Shown: positions 32,225 to 41,481 of the stretch, one piece after another
Numbering within the stretch: the first letter of the stretch is position 1
Layout: each line of letters starts with the position of its first letter
Source of the DNA: Lachnospiraceae bacterium UBA7086
GTDB taxonomy: Bacteria; Bacillota; Clostridia; Lachnospirales; Lachnospiraceae
NCBI GenBank assembly: GCA_002492525.1
Contig: DKZA01000016.1
Span: 104,439 to 168,438 of the forward strand
Length of the DNA stretch: 64,000 bases
Reading direction: 5' to 3'
Translations under genes and position numbers: made by a program
Notes under the pieces: generated by a model
Seen by the model: only the letters and a program-made list of their open reading frames with translations
Database searches by the model: none
Told to the model about the DNA's origin: nothing

Positions 32225-34849
32225 GTGGAAGTATATCTGAGCATTGATACAGCAGGACGGGAAACAAAGCCACAGGCAACATATGAGATTGTCAGGATCA
32301 GGAAACAGACAGTAAAGGGCTGGCGGCGGCTGGAGGTCGGGGAAGCAGCCAGTTTGATCGGAGAAAAGGGATATACAGTCATTCCCGGTAAGATGGTAGA
32401 CGGTATGAAGGCGGAAAATTGTAAGGCGATGCAGGTCTTTATGGTAGATTTTGATGATGGAATAGGCTATCAGGAGATAGCGCACAGATGTCAGGAGATA
32501 GGGCTCCCGATCACATTTGCGTATCATACTTTTAGTTCTTCAGAGGAAAAGGAAAGGTTCCGGATCGCTTTTGTACACAGAACCCTGATAGAGGATCCGT
32601 TCATCATAAGGATCGCCTTGAAGATGTTGAAGAGTATATTTCCGGAGTGTGATTCAAATTGCAGTAATCCGGATCGCATGTTCTATGGAGGAAAGGAACT
32701 GATCTGTCTGCATGAGGATGCGACTTTTGCCATGGTGCAGCTACAAATCCCATTTTTCCAGTCTTTAGATAAAGATAAAAACTTTACCCGCAATATAAGG
32801 GAGTTTTCAGGGAAGAATAAAATCGCGTTGTTAAAAAAAGGGCTGGCAATGGGAGACAGCTCATTTTATCAGGACATTCTGAAAGATGACGGAAAAAGGG
32901 AACCTGCTACTATACATATAATAGGGGAACCCCCATTTCCGTCATTTTGCGTGATAGAAAGTGTGAAAAAAGGGGAGGATTTGCACCATGGCAAAAGGCG
33001 CAGACAGGAACAGAAGAATCTGGATCTGACAGATATGACGGGCTGTCAGCTGCTGGATGATTTCTTTTCGGGAAAAGTGGTCAGCCATGACCAGCGGTTT
33101 GCGATCCTTACAAACCTTCTAAGGATAAAAGGCGGCATGAAGCGGTTTTTTGAAGTGATGCAGGAATATTATGAACAGGAGTCCATAGAGAAATGGAAAG
33201 GGTATCGTCATTATATGAAAGAATACAATCCCAAAAGATGTACGGGGGAGTTCTGCCCTTATTATCATGTATGCGAGCATGAAGAAACGATCGCTTTGAC
33301 ACTGGAGAGGGACAGAAAAGTATCCTGTAAGGATGGCATAGAATATTATCCATTAGAAGAGGCATTTACATGTATGGAGCAAAACCTGAGGCAGGCATAC
33401 TGTTTGGATGGAGCCGGGATACATCTGATCAAAGCGCAGACCGGGATCGGAAAGACTACTGCTTATATCAAATTGGTAAGGGAAGAAAGGGATGCGAGGT
33501 TCATCATAGCGGTGCCGACCATAAGGCTGAGGGATGAGATATATAATCGGCTGGTAAAGGAGGGGATCCCGGAAGGAGAAATGTTTGTCACGAAGAATAT
33601 AAATGGCAATCCGCTCATACCGGGAGATATACAGAAGGCGTATGTGGAGGCACATGAGAGGGGAGAGCATGATCTGCCAAAGAAGATCATCCGCGATTAT
33701 TATGAAACGATACGTGACAGGGAAGATAAGAGAACAGTTGCGGAGGAGTGCAGGCTGTATCTGGAAGGGATTCGTGTATTATCCGGGGAGAGGATCATCA
33801 TCACCACACATGCTTATTTTGTAAATATGCCTCAGATGGATTTGCAGCAGTATACGGTCATCATAGATGAGGATATCCTGCAGCTATATTTCCTGAAACA
33901 GATGCCGTATGTGAGCATTGAGAGCCTGCAGGCAGTAAAAAGGAGTGCAGTACAGCCATATGCCGGGATCGCGGAACAGATGCTCAGTGTGGACGAGGAT
34001 TTTTATGCAAAGATACAGGGAGGAGGCGTGACAGTCCCATTCAATATAGAAGAATTGGAAAACATGGACTGTGCCGATGGCGGTAACGTGAATGACATAG
34101 TCTATGCGAGGACTTTTGTAAAAACAAGCGGAAGGGATGGAAAACAATATGTGCGGTATTTCTGCCCGGGACAGCTCCCGAAGGCGAAATATATCATTCT
34201 TTCTGCGACCTTGAATGAAAGGATCTATAAAGAATATTTTGGGAACAGGATGACAGTGTACAGTTACCCGTATAAGAAAGCGAAGTACATGGGGAAGCTG
34301 ATACAGCACACTTATCATTCCCTTGGGAGGGCGGATCTGCAGAAGAAAAAGCAGGTTTTTTTTTATGCAAAAACATCTGCAGGAAATGAAAGAGTTGAGA
34401 TCATCACTTTTAAAGAAGCATCTCAATGGGAGGAAATGAGGGGCTGTAACAGGTCGGGGATCCATTTTGGAAATGCCACCGGGGTAAATGATCTGGCGGG
34501 AAAAGATATAGTGATCATAGGTACGCCTTTTCTCATACCGGATGTATATAAACTTGCGGCCTGTTATCTGGATTCTGAGGTAAACAGTAAGATAGATAAG
34601 GCACCCAAGATCAGGAGGGTGGACTACAAAGAGTATAATTTCCTGATCGTAACCTATAAGGATCCTCTGCTGAGGGAGATACAGCTTTCATCCATAGAGA
34701 GCGAAATGGAGCAGTGTATCGGAAGGACCAGACTTTTAAGGAATGACTGCTGCGTCTATGTATTTTCCGGGTTTCCCTGTGAGCAGGCACAGATAAAGAT
34801 GGGAAATTATCTTTTACAGGATGGTAAAGGAGAGCAGGAGGATCAATAA
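32225..34849 (+). CDS. Primase-helicase-like replication protein
   Basis: 874 residues, GTG start at 32225 with GGAGG 12 bases ahead; no ATG is better placed. The N-terminal part (VFMVDFDDGIGYQEIAHRCQ, ITFAYHTFSSSEEKERFRIA) looks like the D.D...H primase core used by mobile-element primases. A Cys cluster, CTGEFCPYYHVCEH, lies near residue 345. Then an SF2-type helicase: Walker A IKAQTGIGKTTAYIKLV near 400, TVIIDEDIL as the DEXX box, IILSATLNERI as motif III and MEQCIGRTRLLRND as motif VI. It probably initiates replication of the excised element. Confidence 0.8.
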   Translation: MEVYLSIDTAGRETKPQATYEIVRIRKQTVKGWRRLEVGEAASLIGEKGYTVIPGKMVDGMKAENCKAMQVFMVDFDDGIGYQEIAHRCQEIGLPITFAYHTFSSSEEKERFRIAFVHRTLIEDPFIIRIALKMLKSIFPECDSNCSNPDRMFYGGKELICLHEDATFAMVQLQIPFFQSLDKDKNFTRNIREFSGKNKIALLKKGLAMGDSSFYQDILKDDGKREPATIHIIGEPPFPSFCVIESVKKGEDLHHGKRRRQEQKNLDLTDMTGCQLLDDFFSGKVVSHDQRFAILTNLLRIKGGMKRFFEVMQEYYEQESIEKWKGYRHYMKEYNPKRCTGEFCPYYHVCEHEETIALTLERDRKVSCKDGIEYYPLEEAFTCMEQNLRQAYCLDGAGIHLIKAQTGIGKTTAYIKLVREERDARFIIAVPTIRLRDEIYNRLVKEGIPEGEMFVTKNINGNPLIPGDIQKAYVEAHERGEHDLPKKIIRDYYETIRDREDKRTVAEECRLYLEGIRVLSGERIIITTHAYFVNMPQMDLQQYTVIIDEDILQLYFLKQMPYVSIESLQAVKRSAVQPYAGIAEQMLSVDEDFYAKIQGGGVTVPFNIEELENMDCADGGNVNDIVYARTFVKTSGRDGKQYVRYFCPGQLPKAKYIILSATLNERIYKEYFGNRMTVYSYPYKKAKYMGKLIQHTYHSLGRADLQKKKQVFFYAKTSAGNERVEIITFKEASQWEEMRGCNRSGIHFGNATGVNDLAGKDIVIIGTPFLIPDVYKLAACYLDSEVNSKIDKAPKIRRVDYKEYNFLIVTYKDPLLREIQLSSIESEMEQCIGRTRLLRNDCCVYVFSGFPCEQAQIKMGNYLLQDGKGEQEDQ

Positions 34850-35270
34850 AAACAGAGCAGAATTATTTTGAGTAAAGAATAAGGGATGGAAGGATATTCA
34901 TGGTTTTTAAATGATCTGGGGCTGTTGCTGGAAGCAGTGACGGGTGCAGTGGATTTGTGAGATGAGGGCAGGCATTGTCCGTGCCGGATATCGAGTGATG
35001 AAGCTGCGGGGGTATATCCATTGTGGAGAACGGGAAGCGCAGACGGTTTCAATTACAGCGTGGTCAGGAGATGTCATATCCCAACCTGCTGTGACTGAGA
35101 CGATGCGGACAGGCCGGAAGGCTGCCCGTGGAACACATGGATATACCGGTGGGGATTGTATGGACGGTGGCAGTAAGGCCGGCCAGGATGACGGGGAAGT
35201 TTGGAAGCTTCACAGTCAGTCATTTCAAAGAAATGAAATGATATATCATATAATTGAAAACAGGGACGGA
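34850..35270. other. Gene-free stretch
   Basis: About 420 bp between the primase-helicase gene and a strong terminator. A 24-codon frame (34886-34960, MEGYSWFLNDLGLLLEAVTG) lacks a properly spaced ribosome site. A longer frame from about 34944 runs through the terminator at 35271-35300 and has an unlikely composition. A non-coding RNA ending at that terminator is possible, but I see no defined fold. Confidence 0.4.
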
Positions 35271-35300
35271 GATCCTGGAAGTCATTCCAGGATCTTTTTT
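35271..35300 (+). terminator. Strong terminator
   Basis: GATCCTGGAA-GTCA-TTCCAGGATC followed by six T's: perfect 10-bp stem, tetraloop and U-tract. It insulates the dyad promoter that begins 27 bp downstream. Confidence 0.93.
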
Positions 35301-35326
35301 GTCTGCCGGCAAGATATTTCAGAGGA

Positions 35327-35358
35327 TGACAAAATTTGTCACAGTCGAGTTATATACT
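35327..35358 (+). promoter_or_regulatory. Element-wide promoter dyad, copy 4 (zinc-ribbon genes)
   Basis: TGACAAAATTTGTCA (35327-35341), a perfect palindrome, 11 nt, TATACT (35353-35358). It is followed by the zinc-ribbon membrane-protein genes, the first starting at 35452. Confidence 0.78.
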
Positions 35359-35451
35359 CATGTCAGAAATGACTTAGAAAAAGTTCTGGCGCCAGATCAT
35401 ATCCGGCAGGATGGTAGCAAAGTCATAAAAAGAAAAAATAAGGAGGGCATC

Positions 35452-36603
35452 ATGTATTGTGAAAAGTGTGGGAAACAGGTAGAAGAAGGAAGCCGGTTCT
35501 GTCCTTACTGCGGGGCCGCAAACAGTCCGGAACCGGTACGAAAAGGGCAGGAAATTCCGGCACAACAGGAGCATGTAAAAAAAGAGAGAGCAAAAAAGGA
35601 GAGCGTAAAAAGGAAAGGGAAAAAACTGCCGGTGATCATCATTGCTGCAGTCGTGGTCATGATCCTTGGGATCATGGTCTTTTCGGAGGGGGAAGGGAAC
35701 TCAAAAGGCCATGTGGAGACCATGAAAGATTTATCACTGTATGCGGGTTATACGGAAGCAGAACTGGTGGCGGAACTTGGTTATGAAAAGAATGAATATG
35801 GGATATACCCGCAAGAGGATCATATGAACTTACTCTTTGAGGATGGGAGGATATATCTGATGCAGATCCGCAGTCCGGAGGATGTGGGTATGACGTTGTG
35901 CGGTGTAGGGTTGAAGGATTCCCTGGAAAAGGCAGATGCGGTCCTGGAAAAAAGCGGATTTGTCAAAGCAGGATCTTATGAGACAAATGAGGTTGCTGCA
36001 GATGGCTCTCTTGATACGGTAGATGTGCAGGTGACCTGTTATACGGAAAGCGGGACGGGATATCCATATTATGTCAATTCGGATATGGACGGACAGATCT
36101 TATCATTGATCTACGGACTGGAAGCAGAGGAGCCTGACTTCACGAATGAGCAGGAAGAGGGACTGGCAGATCCAGAAATGCAAGAAGAGGAGGAAACAGA
36201 AGATGCGTTAGCGGAAGAAGAACAGACAGAGACACAGGAGCCAGTGGAAGAGCTGCAGTTTCCGGCTACAGAGCCTTTGACGTATGGCGCATATTCCGGT
36301 GACGATGGAACAGGGGGCATGAATACCGCCGAGGTGGGATTTTATACGGACGAAACGGGCGGCAGCTATATTTATATAGAATGTTGGAGAGATGACCGTG
36401 CGGTAGTCTATTTTGAGGGAATGTTGGAAGAGAACGGGGACACCTATCACGCGTACTGTGAGGAAGTAGATACCAGTATCCTTGTCACTTTTGCGGATGG
36501 TGGATTATATGTGCAGATAGAAGATTCAGATTTTACAGATATCGAACTGATGGAAGGATTTTATCATCTGGATGCGGCCCTGAACCTGGATGAAGTCGGT
36601 TAA
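35452..36603 (+). CDS. Zinc-ribbon membrane-anchored protein
   Basis: 383 residues from ATG 35452, eight bases after AGGAGG; the frame is open upstream but that part overlaps the promoter. An N-terminal zinc ribbon (CEKCGKQVEEGSRFCPYCG) is followed by a Lys/Glu linker, then one hydrophobic span (PVIIIAAVVVMILGIMVF), so the ribbon is cytoplasmic and the rest extracellular. The outer part has two beta-rich regions separated by a Glu-rich linker of about 45 residues. Such ribbon-TM proteins are common in Clostridia with unknown roles. It probably forms an operon with the next gene, also a zinc-ribbon membrane protein. Confidence 0.8.
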   Translation: MYCEKCGKQVEEGSRFCPYCGAANSPEPVRKGQEIPAQQEHVKKERAKKESVKRKGKKLPVIIIAAVVVMILGIMVFSEGEGNSKGHVETMKDLSLYAGYTEAELVAELGYEKNEYGIYPQEDHMNLLFEDGRIYLMQIRSPEDVGMTLCGVGLKDSLEKADAVLEKSGFVKAGSYETNEVAADGSLDTVDVQVTCYTESGTGYPYYVNSDMDGQILSLIYGLEAEEPDFTNEQEEGLADPEMQEEEETEDALAEEEQTETQEPVEELQFPATEPLTYGAYSGDDGTGGMNTAEVGFYTDETGGSYIYIECWRDDRAVVYFEGMLEENGDTYHAYCEEVDTSILVTFADGGLYVQIEDSDFTDIELMEGFYHLDAALNLDEVG

Positions 36604-36645
36604 AGGGGCTGTTATGAAAAATCAAACATGGAAGGAGAAGAGGAT

Positions 36646-37455
36646 ATGTTTTGTAGAAATTGTGGAAGAGAATTATCAGAAAGCGTAGTGTTCTGTCCGG
36701 TCTGCGGGACGAAGCGTTCAGAGACATCGGCAGAAAACGACAGTGTTCAGACCGCAGACAGATATACAGGGGAGAATACTGATTCTCAAGATCAAAAGAC
36801 GGACGAAAATGTCGGACAAAATATGATTTCTAAGGCGTGGAACGGATCATTGTTCACCAAAATAGCCATTAAGTTTGGAAATGTCCTGGAGATACTGGAA
36901 GGGATATTCTTTGTGATATTATCCGTTATCCTGTTCCGGGAAAAAGGTTTTTGGGGATATGCTTTCGGGCTTCTCTTTGTATTTGCGGGGATCGGATGCT
37001 GTGTCAATGGTGTCATGTTATTGATATCCCGTAAGCATAGTGAGGCTTCACCACCGACTGAGGCAGAGATCAGAAAGAAAAAAAGAAATCTCTGTATTGG
37101 CGTGGTGGTCATGGTGATCGCACTGATCGTATGTATCAATACCGGCGGAGGCACATATGCCATCGTAAAATCTGTTTCCTTTGAAAGTATTGGAAAAGAG
37201 ACGATCGGGGAGATCGTGAATGAAAATATAAAGAGTCCGGAATGGACACAGACCAAACTGGATAACGATTCCAGATTAGTATACGTAAAAGGATATTGCC
37301 CGGCATATGGGGAGACGATACAGATTGAATTTTATTATGAGAAGTTAAAAGACGGCTCCCATGAAGTGTCATTGAACGGGATATCCTGTCCGGACAGCGA
37401 TGAAGAATATGGTACGCTGGAAGCGGCGATCATATGGGCTTCCTTTTATGATTGA
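36646..37455 (+). CDS. Zinc-ribbon multi-pass membrane protein
   Basis: 269 residues from ATG 36646 (MFCRNCGRELSESVVFCPVC), chosen for the GAAGGAGAAGAGG just upstream. After the CX2C-X12-CX2C ribbon and a polar linker there are two hydrophobic segments (LEGIFFVILSVILF; YAFGLLFVFAGIGCCVNGVM) and a third (NLCIGVVVMVIALIVCI), then an exported domain of about 100 residues containing two cysteines. The gene lies 42 bp after another ribbon-TM gene. No function is known to me; sensing or secretion-linked roles are conceivable. Confidence 0.75.
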   Translation: MFCRNCGRELSESVVFCPVCGTKRSETSAENDSVQTADRYTGENTDSQDQKTDENVGQNMISKAWNGSLFTKIAIKFGNVLEILEGIFFVILSVILFREKGFWGYAFGLLFVFAGIGCCVNGVMLLISRKHSEASPPTEAEIRKKKRNLCIGVVVMVIALIVCINTGGGTYAIVKSVSFESIGKETIGEIVNENIKSPEWTQTKLDNDSRLVYVKGYCPAYGETIQIEFYYEKLKDGSHEVSLNGISCPDSDEEYGTLEAAIIWASFYD

Positions 37456-37554
37456 AGAAGGAAGAGGCGGATGATACAATGATCTTGTGCCGGGAAGAGC
37501 ATGCTGGTCGGGTAAAGTCCCTGAAAAGAGACTGGCCGGAAAGGAAGGAAAACA

Positions 37555-39747
37555 GTGCGTATATTGTTATTGTTAAGGGGAGCGCCGGGGTGCGGTAAGA
37601 CTACCTGGATAGAAAAGAATGGACTGCGTTTATATACATTATCTTCTGATGAGATCCGTCTTATGTATCAGAGTCCGGTCATGGGAACAGACGGTCAGGT
37701 ACATATCAGCCAGGATAATGACGATGCAGTCTGGAAAACGCTGTTCCGTATCCTGCGCGGCCGGATGCAGAGGGGCGACCTTACAGTGATCGATGCTACA
37801 AATGCAAGGACGTCAGAATTAAACCGGTATAAGGAATTATGTGCGGAGTACCGATACCGGGTCTACTGTGTGGATTTCACTGATATTCCGATAGAGGAAG
37901 TAAAAATGCGCAATATGGCACGGGAGCCGTTCCGCAGGGTGCCGGAGCGGGTGATCGATACGATGTATGCCCGGTTTGCGACCCAGAAGGTGCCGTCCGG
38001 GATCAGGGTGATACGCCCTGATGAACTGGGAACCGTCTGGCTTACGAAACTTGATCTGTCACATTACAGGGCGATTCACCATATCGGCGATATCCATGGG
38101 TGTAATACGGCCCTGCAGGATTATCTGGCGGTAGAGGGCGGTATGAAGGAAGATGAGTTCTATATCTTCGTGGGGGATTACATAGACCGTGGAATTGAAA
38201 ATGCAGAGGTAGTAAGATTCCTGCTCTCCATTATGGACAGGAAGAATGTACTGTTATTGGAAGGAAACCATGAGAAGAACCTGTGGCATTGGGCCAATGA
38301 AGAGGAGACTGCGGACAGGGAATTTGAACTGGTGACGAAACCGGCTCTTGAAAATGCAGATATCGGCAGGAAAGAAGTGAGGAATCTCTACCGGCGTTTC
38401 GGGCAGTGCGCTTATTATCGTTATGATGGTAATACCTATCTGGTCACCCATGCAGGACTGTCATCCATACCGGATAACCTGTCATTTGTAGCGACAGAAC
38501 AGATGATCCAGGGTGTGGGACAGTATGAAGATGCGGAACAGGTCGCAGAGACTTTCCGGGTGACTTCCCCGGCGGACTGCTTCCAGATCTATGGTCACAG
38601 GAATCTAAAACAGGTGCCTCTCACCGCAGAAGGAAGAGTGTTTAACCTGGAGGGACAGATCGAGTATGGCGGTTCTCTGCGCTGCCTGAAGATCGGGCAT
38701 GATGGCATCTTGCCGTCAGAGACCTCAAACAGGGTATTCAGAAGTCCGGAAGAGAGGGAAGAGCAGAAACGTTTTGCGGAGAGTTCGGTTGCAGACCTGC
38801 TGATATCCATGCGTCACAATAAATATATCATGGAAAAGAGATACGGGGATATCTCATCTTTTAATTTTACAGATGAAGCTTTTCACGACAAAGCCTGGAA
38901 CAGCCAGACTGTGCGGGCGAGGGGACTTTATCTGGATACAGCAAGGGGAAAGGTGGCGGCCAGGGCATACGATAAGTTTTTCAACATCGGAGAGCGCGAG
39001 GAAACCCGTATGGACAGGTTACAGCGCAGATTTCATTTTCCGGTGACTGCCTATGTAAAAGAAAATGGGTACCTGGGTATCGTCAGTTATAATGATAAAG
39101 AGGATGATCTGCTGTTTGCCTGCAAATTTACCATGGACAGCTTGTTTGTGGAAAGACTGAAAGAGATATTAACTGCAAGCATTTCCGGAGAGCATCTGGA
39201 AAAGATGAAAGATTATATCCGACAGAAGGATGTCTCATTTATCTTTGAGTGTATTGATATGGAGCATGATCCCCATGTCATAGCATATCCGGAGAATCGG
39301 GTGGTACTGCTGGATATCGTTCAGAACAGCATGGAATCCGTCAGGTATGGATATGATGAGATGTGTGCCATAGCAGAGAGGTTCGGCCTTATGCATAAGG
39401 AGAAAGCCTTTGAGATACCGGATTGGCAGACTTTTTTTGACTGGTATCAGGATATCCGCAGAGAGGGCTATGAATACCGGGGACAGAAGATAGAGGGATT
39501 TGTGATCGAAGATAGGGACGGGTATATGGTCAAGGTAAAACTCGCCTATTATAATTTCTGGAAACAGATGCGTGCGGTGGCAAAAGAGGTGTCCAGGAAA
39601 GGCTATATAGACAATACAGCCATGCTCGCAACGCCTGTCGCAAATGAATTTTACGGATGGCTCCGGACGCAGTACGATACGGGAGAACTGAAAAGGCTGC
39701 CGAAAGATATCTGCAGTCTTCGTAAGAAGTTTTTGGAAAGCAGATAA
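37555..39747 (+). CDS. RNA-repair protein: polynucleotide kinase, phosphatase and RNA ligase domains
   Basis: 730 residues, GTG start. Residues 1-155: P-loop kinase with LLRGAPGCGKTTWIEK and VIDATNA. Residues 175-390: calcineurin-type phosphoesterase with IGDIHGC, VGDYIDRG, LLEGNHE and VTHAGLSS. Residues 410-730: ligase/nucleotidyltransferase related to T4 Rnl1, with AYDKFFNIGE, the Lys-containing YVKENGYLGIVSY (in the place of KxDG), FECIDMEHDPHVIAY and EGFVIEDRDGYMVKVKLAYY. Together these heal and seal broken RNA ends. On a mobile element this could protect against, or repair damage from, tRNA-cleaving toxins. The motif I change from KxDG to KENG is notable. Transcription ends at 39789-39816. 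Confidence 0.88.
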   Translation: MRILLLLRGAPGCGKTTWIEKNGLRLYTLSSDEIRLMYQSPVMGTDGQVHISQDNDDAVWKTLFRILRGRMQRGDLTVIDATNARTSELNRYKELCAEYRYRVYCVDFTDIPIEEVKMRNMAREPFRRVPERVIDTMYARFATQKVPSGIRVIRPDELGTVWLTKLDLSHYRAIHHIGDIHGCNTALQDYLAVEGGMKEDEFYIFVGDYIDRGIENAEVVRFLLSIMDRKNVLLLEGNHEKNLWHWANEEETADREFELVTKPALENADIGRKEVRNLYRRFGQCAYYRYDGNTYLVTHAGLSSIPDNLSFVATEQMIQGVGQYEDAEQVAETFRVTSPADCFQIYGHRNLKQVPLTAEGRVFNLEGQIEYGGSLRCLKIGHDGILPSETSNRVFRSPEEREEQKRFAESSVADLLISMRHNKYIMEKRYGDISSFNFTDEAFHDKAWNSQTVRARGLYLDTARGKVAARAYDKFFNIGEREETRMDRLQRRFHFPVTAYVKENGYLGIVSYNDKEDDLLFACKFTMDSLFVERLKEILTASISGEHLEKMKDYIRQKDVSFIFECIDMEHDPHVIAYPENRVVLLDIVQNSMESVRYGYDEMCAIAERFGLMHKEKAFEIPDWQTFFDWYQDIRREGYEYRGQKIEGFVIEDRDGYMVKVKLAYYNFWKQMRAVAKEVSRKGYIDNTAMLATPVANEFYGWLRTQYDTGELKRLPKDICSLRKKFLESR

Positions 39748-39788
39748 GAAGAAACAGATGAAAAAACTTATACGGCCGGTTTGACTGT

Positions 39789-39816
39789 GGGGGAGCTGAA
39801 AAGTTCTCCCTTTTTT
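39789..39816 (+). terminator. Terminator after the RNA-repair gene
   Basis: GGGGGAG and CTCCC arms around GAAAAG, then six T's; 15 bp upstream of dyad promoter copy 5. Confidence 0.75.
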
Positions 39817-39830
39817 CATATTTTTCAGAG

Positions 39831-39862
39831 TGACAGAAAATGTCATGACAGGGATATACAAT
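39831..39862 (+). promoter_or_regulatory. Element-wide promoter dyad, copy 5 (GTPase gene)
   Basis: TGACAGAAAATGTCA (39831-39845), perfect 5-bp arms, 11 nt, TACAAT (39857-39862). The GTPase gene starts 46 bp downstream. Confidence 0.78.
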
Positions 39863-39908
39863 GAACTTGTAGATCCGTAAAAACAAAGAACAAAAGGGAG
39901 GAAAATGT

Positions 39909-40988
39909 ATGTTAACACATTTAATGAGCAGAATGGGTGAAGTATGTGGAGCTGGGGAACAGGATGAAGTGAGTTTTGTTAAGGAGAGCATGGATGATCT
40001 GTGCGAGATCCTGGAAGCGGAGATCCTGAAGAGTGATGCATCGGAGGAAGAGAAGCAGATACTGTTGGCGAGGCTTCGGAAGCTATGCAGTACAAAGACG
40101 AATATCATGCTTGTAGGAGCTACCGGTTGTGGAAAGAGCTCCACGATCAATGCCCTGTTTTCCTGTGATCATCAGGAAGAAGGGTATGTGGAGATCGCTA
40201 AAGTGGGCAGCAAGGCGGATCCGGAGACAAGGGATATCGAGAAATACCGGATCGGGAACCTGATCCTGTGGGATACGCCAGGGCTTGGTGACGGGACGGA
40301 GATTGATGAACACCACCGGGAAGTGATCACGGAACTTCTCCGTCAGGAAGATGAGGAGGGAAACGCCCTGATCGATCTGGTATTGGTCATCCTGGACGGT
40401 TCTACAAAGGATATGGGGACAACGTACAGAATTTTAAATGAGGTGATCATCCCTGAACTGGATGAGGAGACAGGACGTATCCTGATCGCGTTGAATCAAG
40501 CGGATATTGCCATGAAAACGGGGAGGCACTGGGATTATGAGAAGAATGAACCGGATGAGATCCTTACCCGGTTTTTAGAGGAAAAAACAGCCTCCATACA
40601 GGCGAGGATCAAAGAGGATTCCGGACTGGATGTTGAGCCCGTTTATTACTGTGCGGGATACGAGGAAGAGTCAGGGGAAGTGGTCCGTCCTTATAACCTG
40701 TCAAAACTGTTATATTATATCCTGAGTGCCCTGCCAACGGAAAAGCGGGTGGCAGTGTTTGGCGGGATCAACACGGATTCGGAGCAGTATGAGTATAATG
40801 ATGACGGGATGGATTATAACGAAGGTGTGAAGGAGAGTCTTTATGGGATGGCCGATTACGTGGCGGAAGGTATCAATAGTGGTGCAGAGACAGGCTTTTT
40901 GATCCTTGGAGTGCCGGGAGCTGTTGTGGGTTCCGTGGTCGGGGCATTGATCGGAGGTGTCAAGGGAATTTTGAAGAGTATTTTCTGA
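39909..40988 (+). CDS. Dynamin/Era-like GTPase with C-terminal glycine-rich membrane segment
   Basis: 359 residues with GGGAGG upstream. G1 is GATGCGKSSTINALF near residue 65, G3 is WDTPGLGDGTE near 120, and G4 reads ALNQAD (NQAD in place of NKXD) near 197. The fold resembles the YfjP/YeeP group of element-borne GTPases. The last 45 residues, AGTETGFLILG-like GAETGFLILGVPGAVVGSVV and GALIGGVKGILKSIF, are Gly/Val/Ile-rich and could insert in membrane. It stands alone between a dyad promoter and a terminator. Role unknown; GTPases of this kind appear on many integrated elements. Confidence 0.85.
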   Translation: MLTHLMSRMGEVCGAGEQDEVSFVKESMDDLCEILEAEILKSDASEEEKQILLARLRKLCSTKTNIMLVGATGCGKSSTINALFSCDHQEEGYVEIAKVGSKADPETRDIEKYRIGNLILWDTPGLGDGTEIDEHHREVITELLRQEDEEGNALIDLVLVILDGSTKDMGTTYRILNEVIIPELDEETGRILIALNQADIAMKTGRHWDYEKNEPDEILTRFLEEKTASIQARIKEDSGLDVEPVYYCAGYEEESGEVVRPYNLSKLLYYILSALPTEKRVAVFGGINTDSEQYEYNDDGMDYNEGVKESLYGMADYVAEGINSGAETGFLILGVPGAVVGSVVGALIGGVKGILKSIF

Positions 40989-41006
40989 GAAGTTCAAGTT
41001 GTAGGT

Positions 41007-41037
41007 GCGGCAGGAGTTGATCCTGCCGCTAAATTTT
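41007..41037 (+). terminator. Terminator after the GTPase gene
   Basis: GCGGCAGGA-GTTGA-TCCTGCCGC, perfect 9-bp stem, then TAAATTTTTG. Confidence 0.88.
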
Positions 41038-41110
41038 TGTCAGGACATTTGTGGGACAGGAATCCAAAGTGTCCAGAGAAGGGATGGGATGGAGGTGAGG
41101 CAGTGAGAAG

Positions 41111-41440
41111 ATGAGAGACAAGAGCATACTGGATATTATCACGGAGCATGCAGCCAATGAGAGGCTGGATGCTCTTTTACTGGATGATGAAGAGTTTGTT
41201 GGACTGCAGAAAAAGATAGATGAGGCAGCTCATGAACTTGAAGGGATGGGGCTGACAAAAGAGCAGCGTAGTGGCGTTGACAGGATGGTGTCAGCGTACA
41301 CGGAGAGCGCAGCATATTACAGTCTGGCAGCGTACAGGCAGGGGTTTCATGACTGTGGAGCCCTGCTCATAGAGATCGTGCCAGACAGGGCATGTCATCT
41401 GCGAAAGGAAGGAGGGGAGCGTGAACAGCAGTCTATATGA
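41111..41440 (+). CDS. DUF6809-like protein
   Basis: 109 residues. SILDIITEHAANERLDALLL, then EEFVGLQKKIDEAAHELEGM and YYSLAAYRQGFHDCGALLIE form three helices typical of a small family (I recall DUF6809) found on Clostridia elements. GGAGGTGAGG lies about 12 bases upstream of the ATG. It is 41 bp upstream of the DUF5688 gene. Function unknown. Confidence 0.65.
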   Translation: MRDKSILDIITEHAANERLDALLLDDEEFVGLQKKIDEAAHELEGMGLTKEQRSGVDRMVSAYTESAAYYSLAAYRQGFHDCGALLIEIVPDRACHLRKEGGEREQQSI

Positions 41441-41481
41441 TATAAAAGTCTAAAATGGAAGATCAAAAAGGAGGAAGAGAG

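Noticed and set aside
34944..35372. 142-codon frame after the primase-helicase gene
   Set aside because: It runs through a perfect terminator and the dyad promoter, and has no ribosome site or recognisable composition.
35254..35451. Upstream extension of the first zinc-ribbon gene
   Set aside because: It would place a promoter and terminator inside the coding region; ATG 35452 has AGGAGG and begins the zinc ribbon directly.
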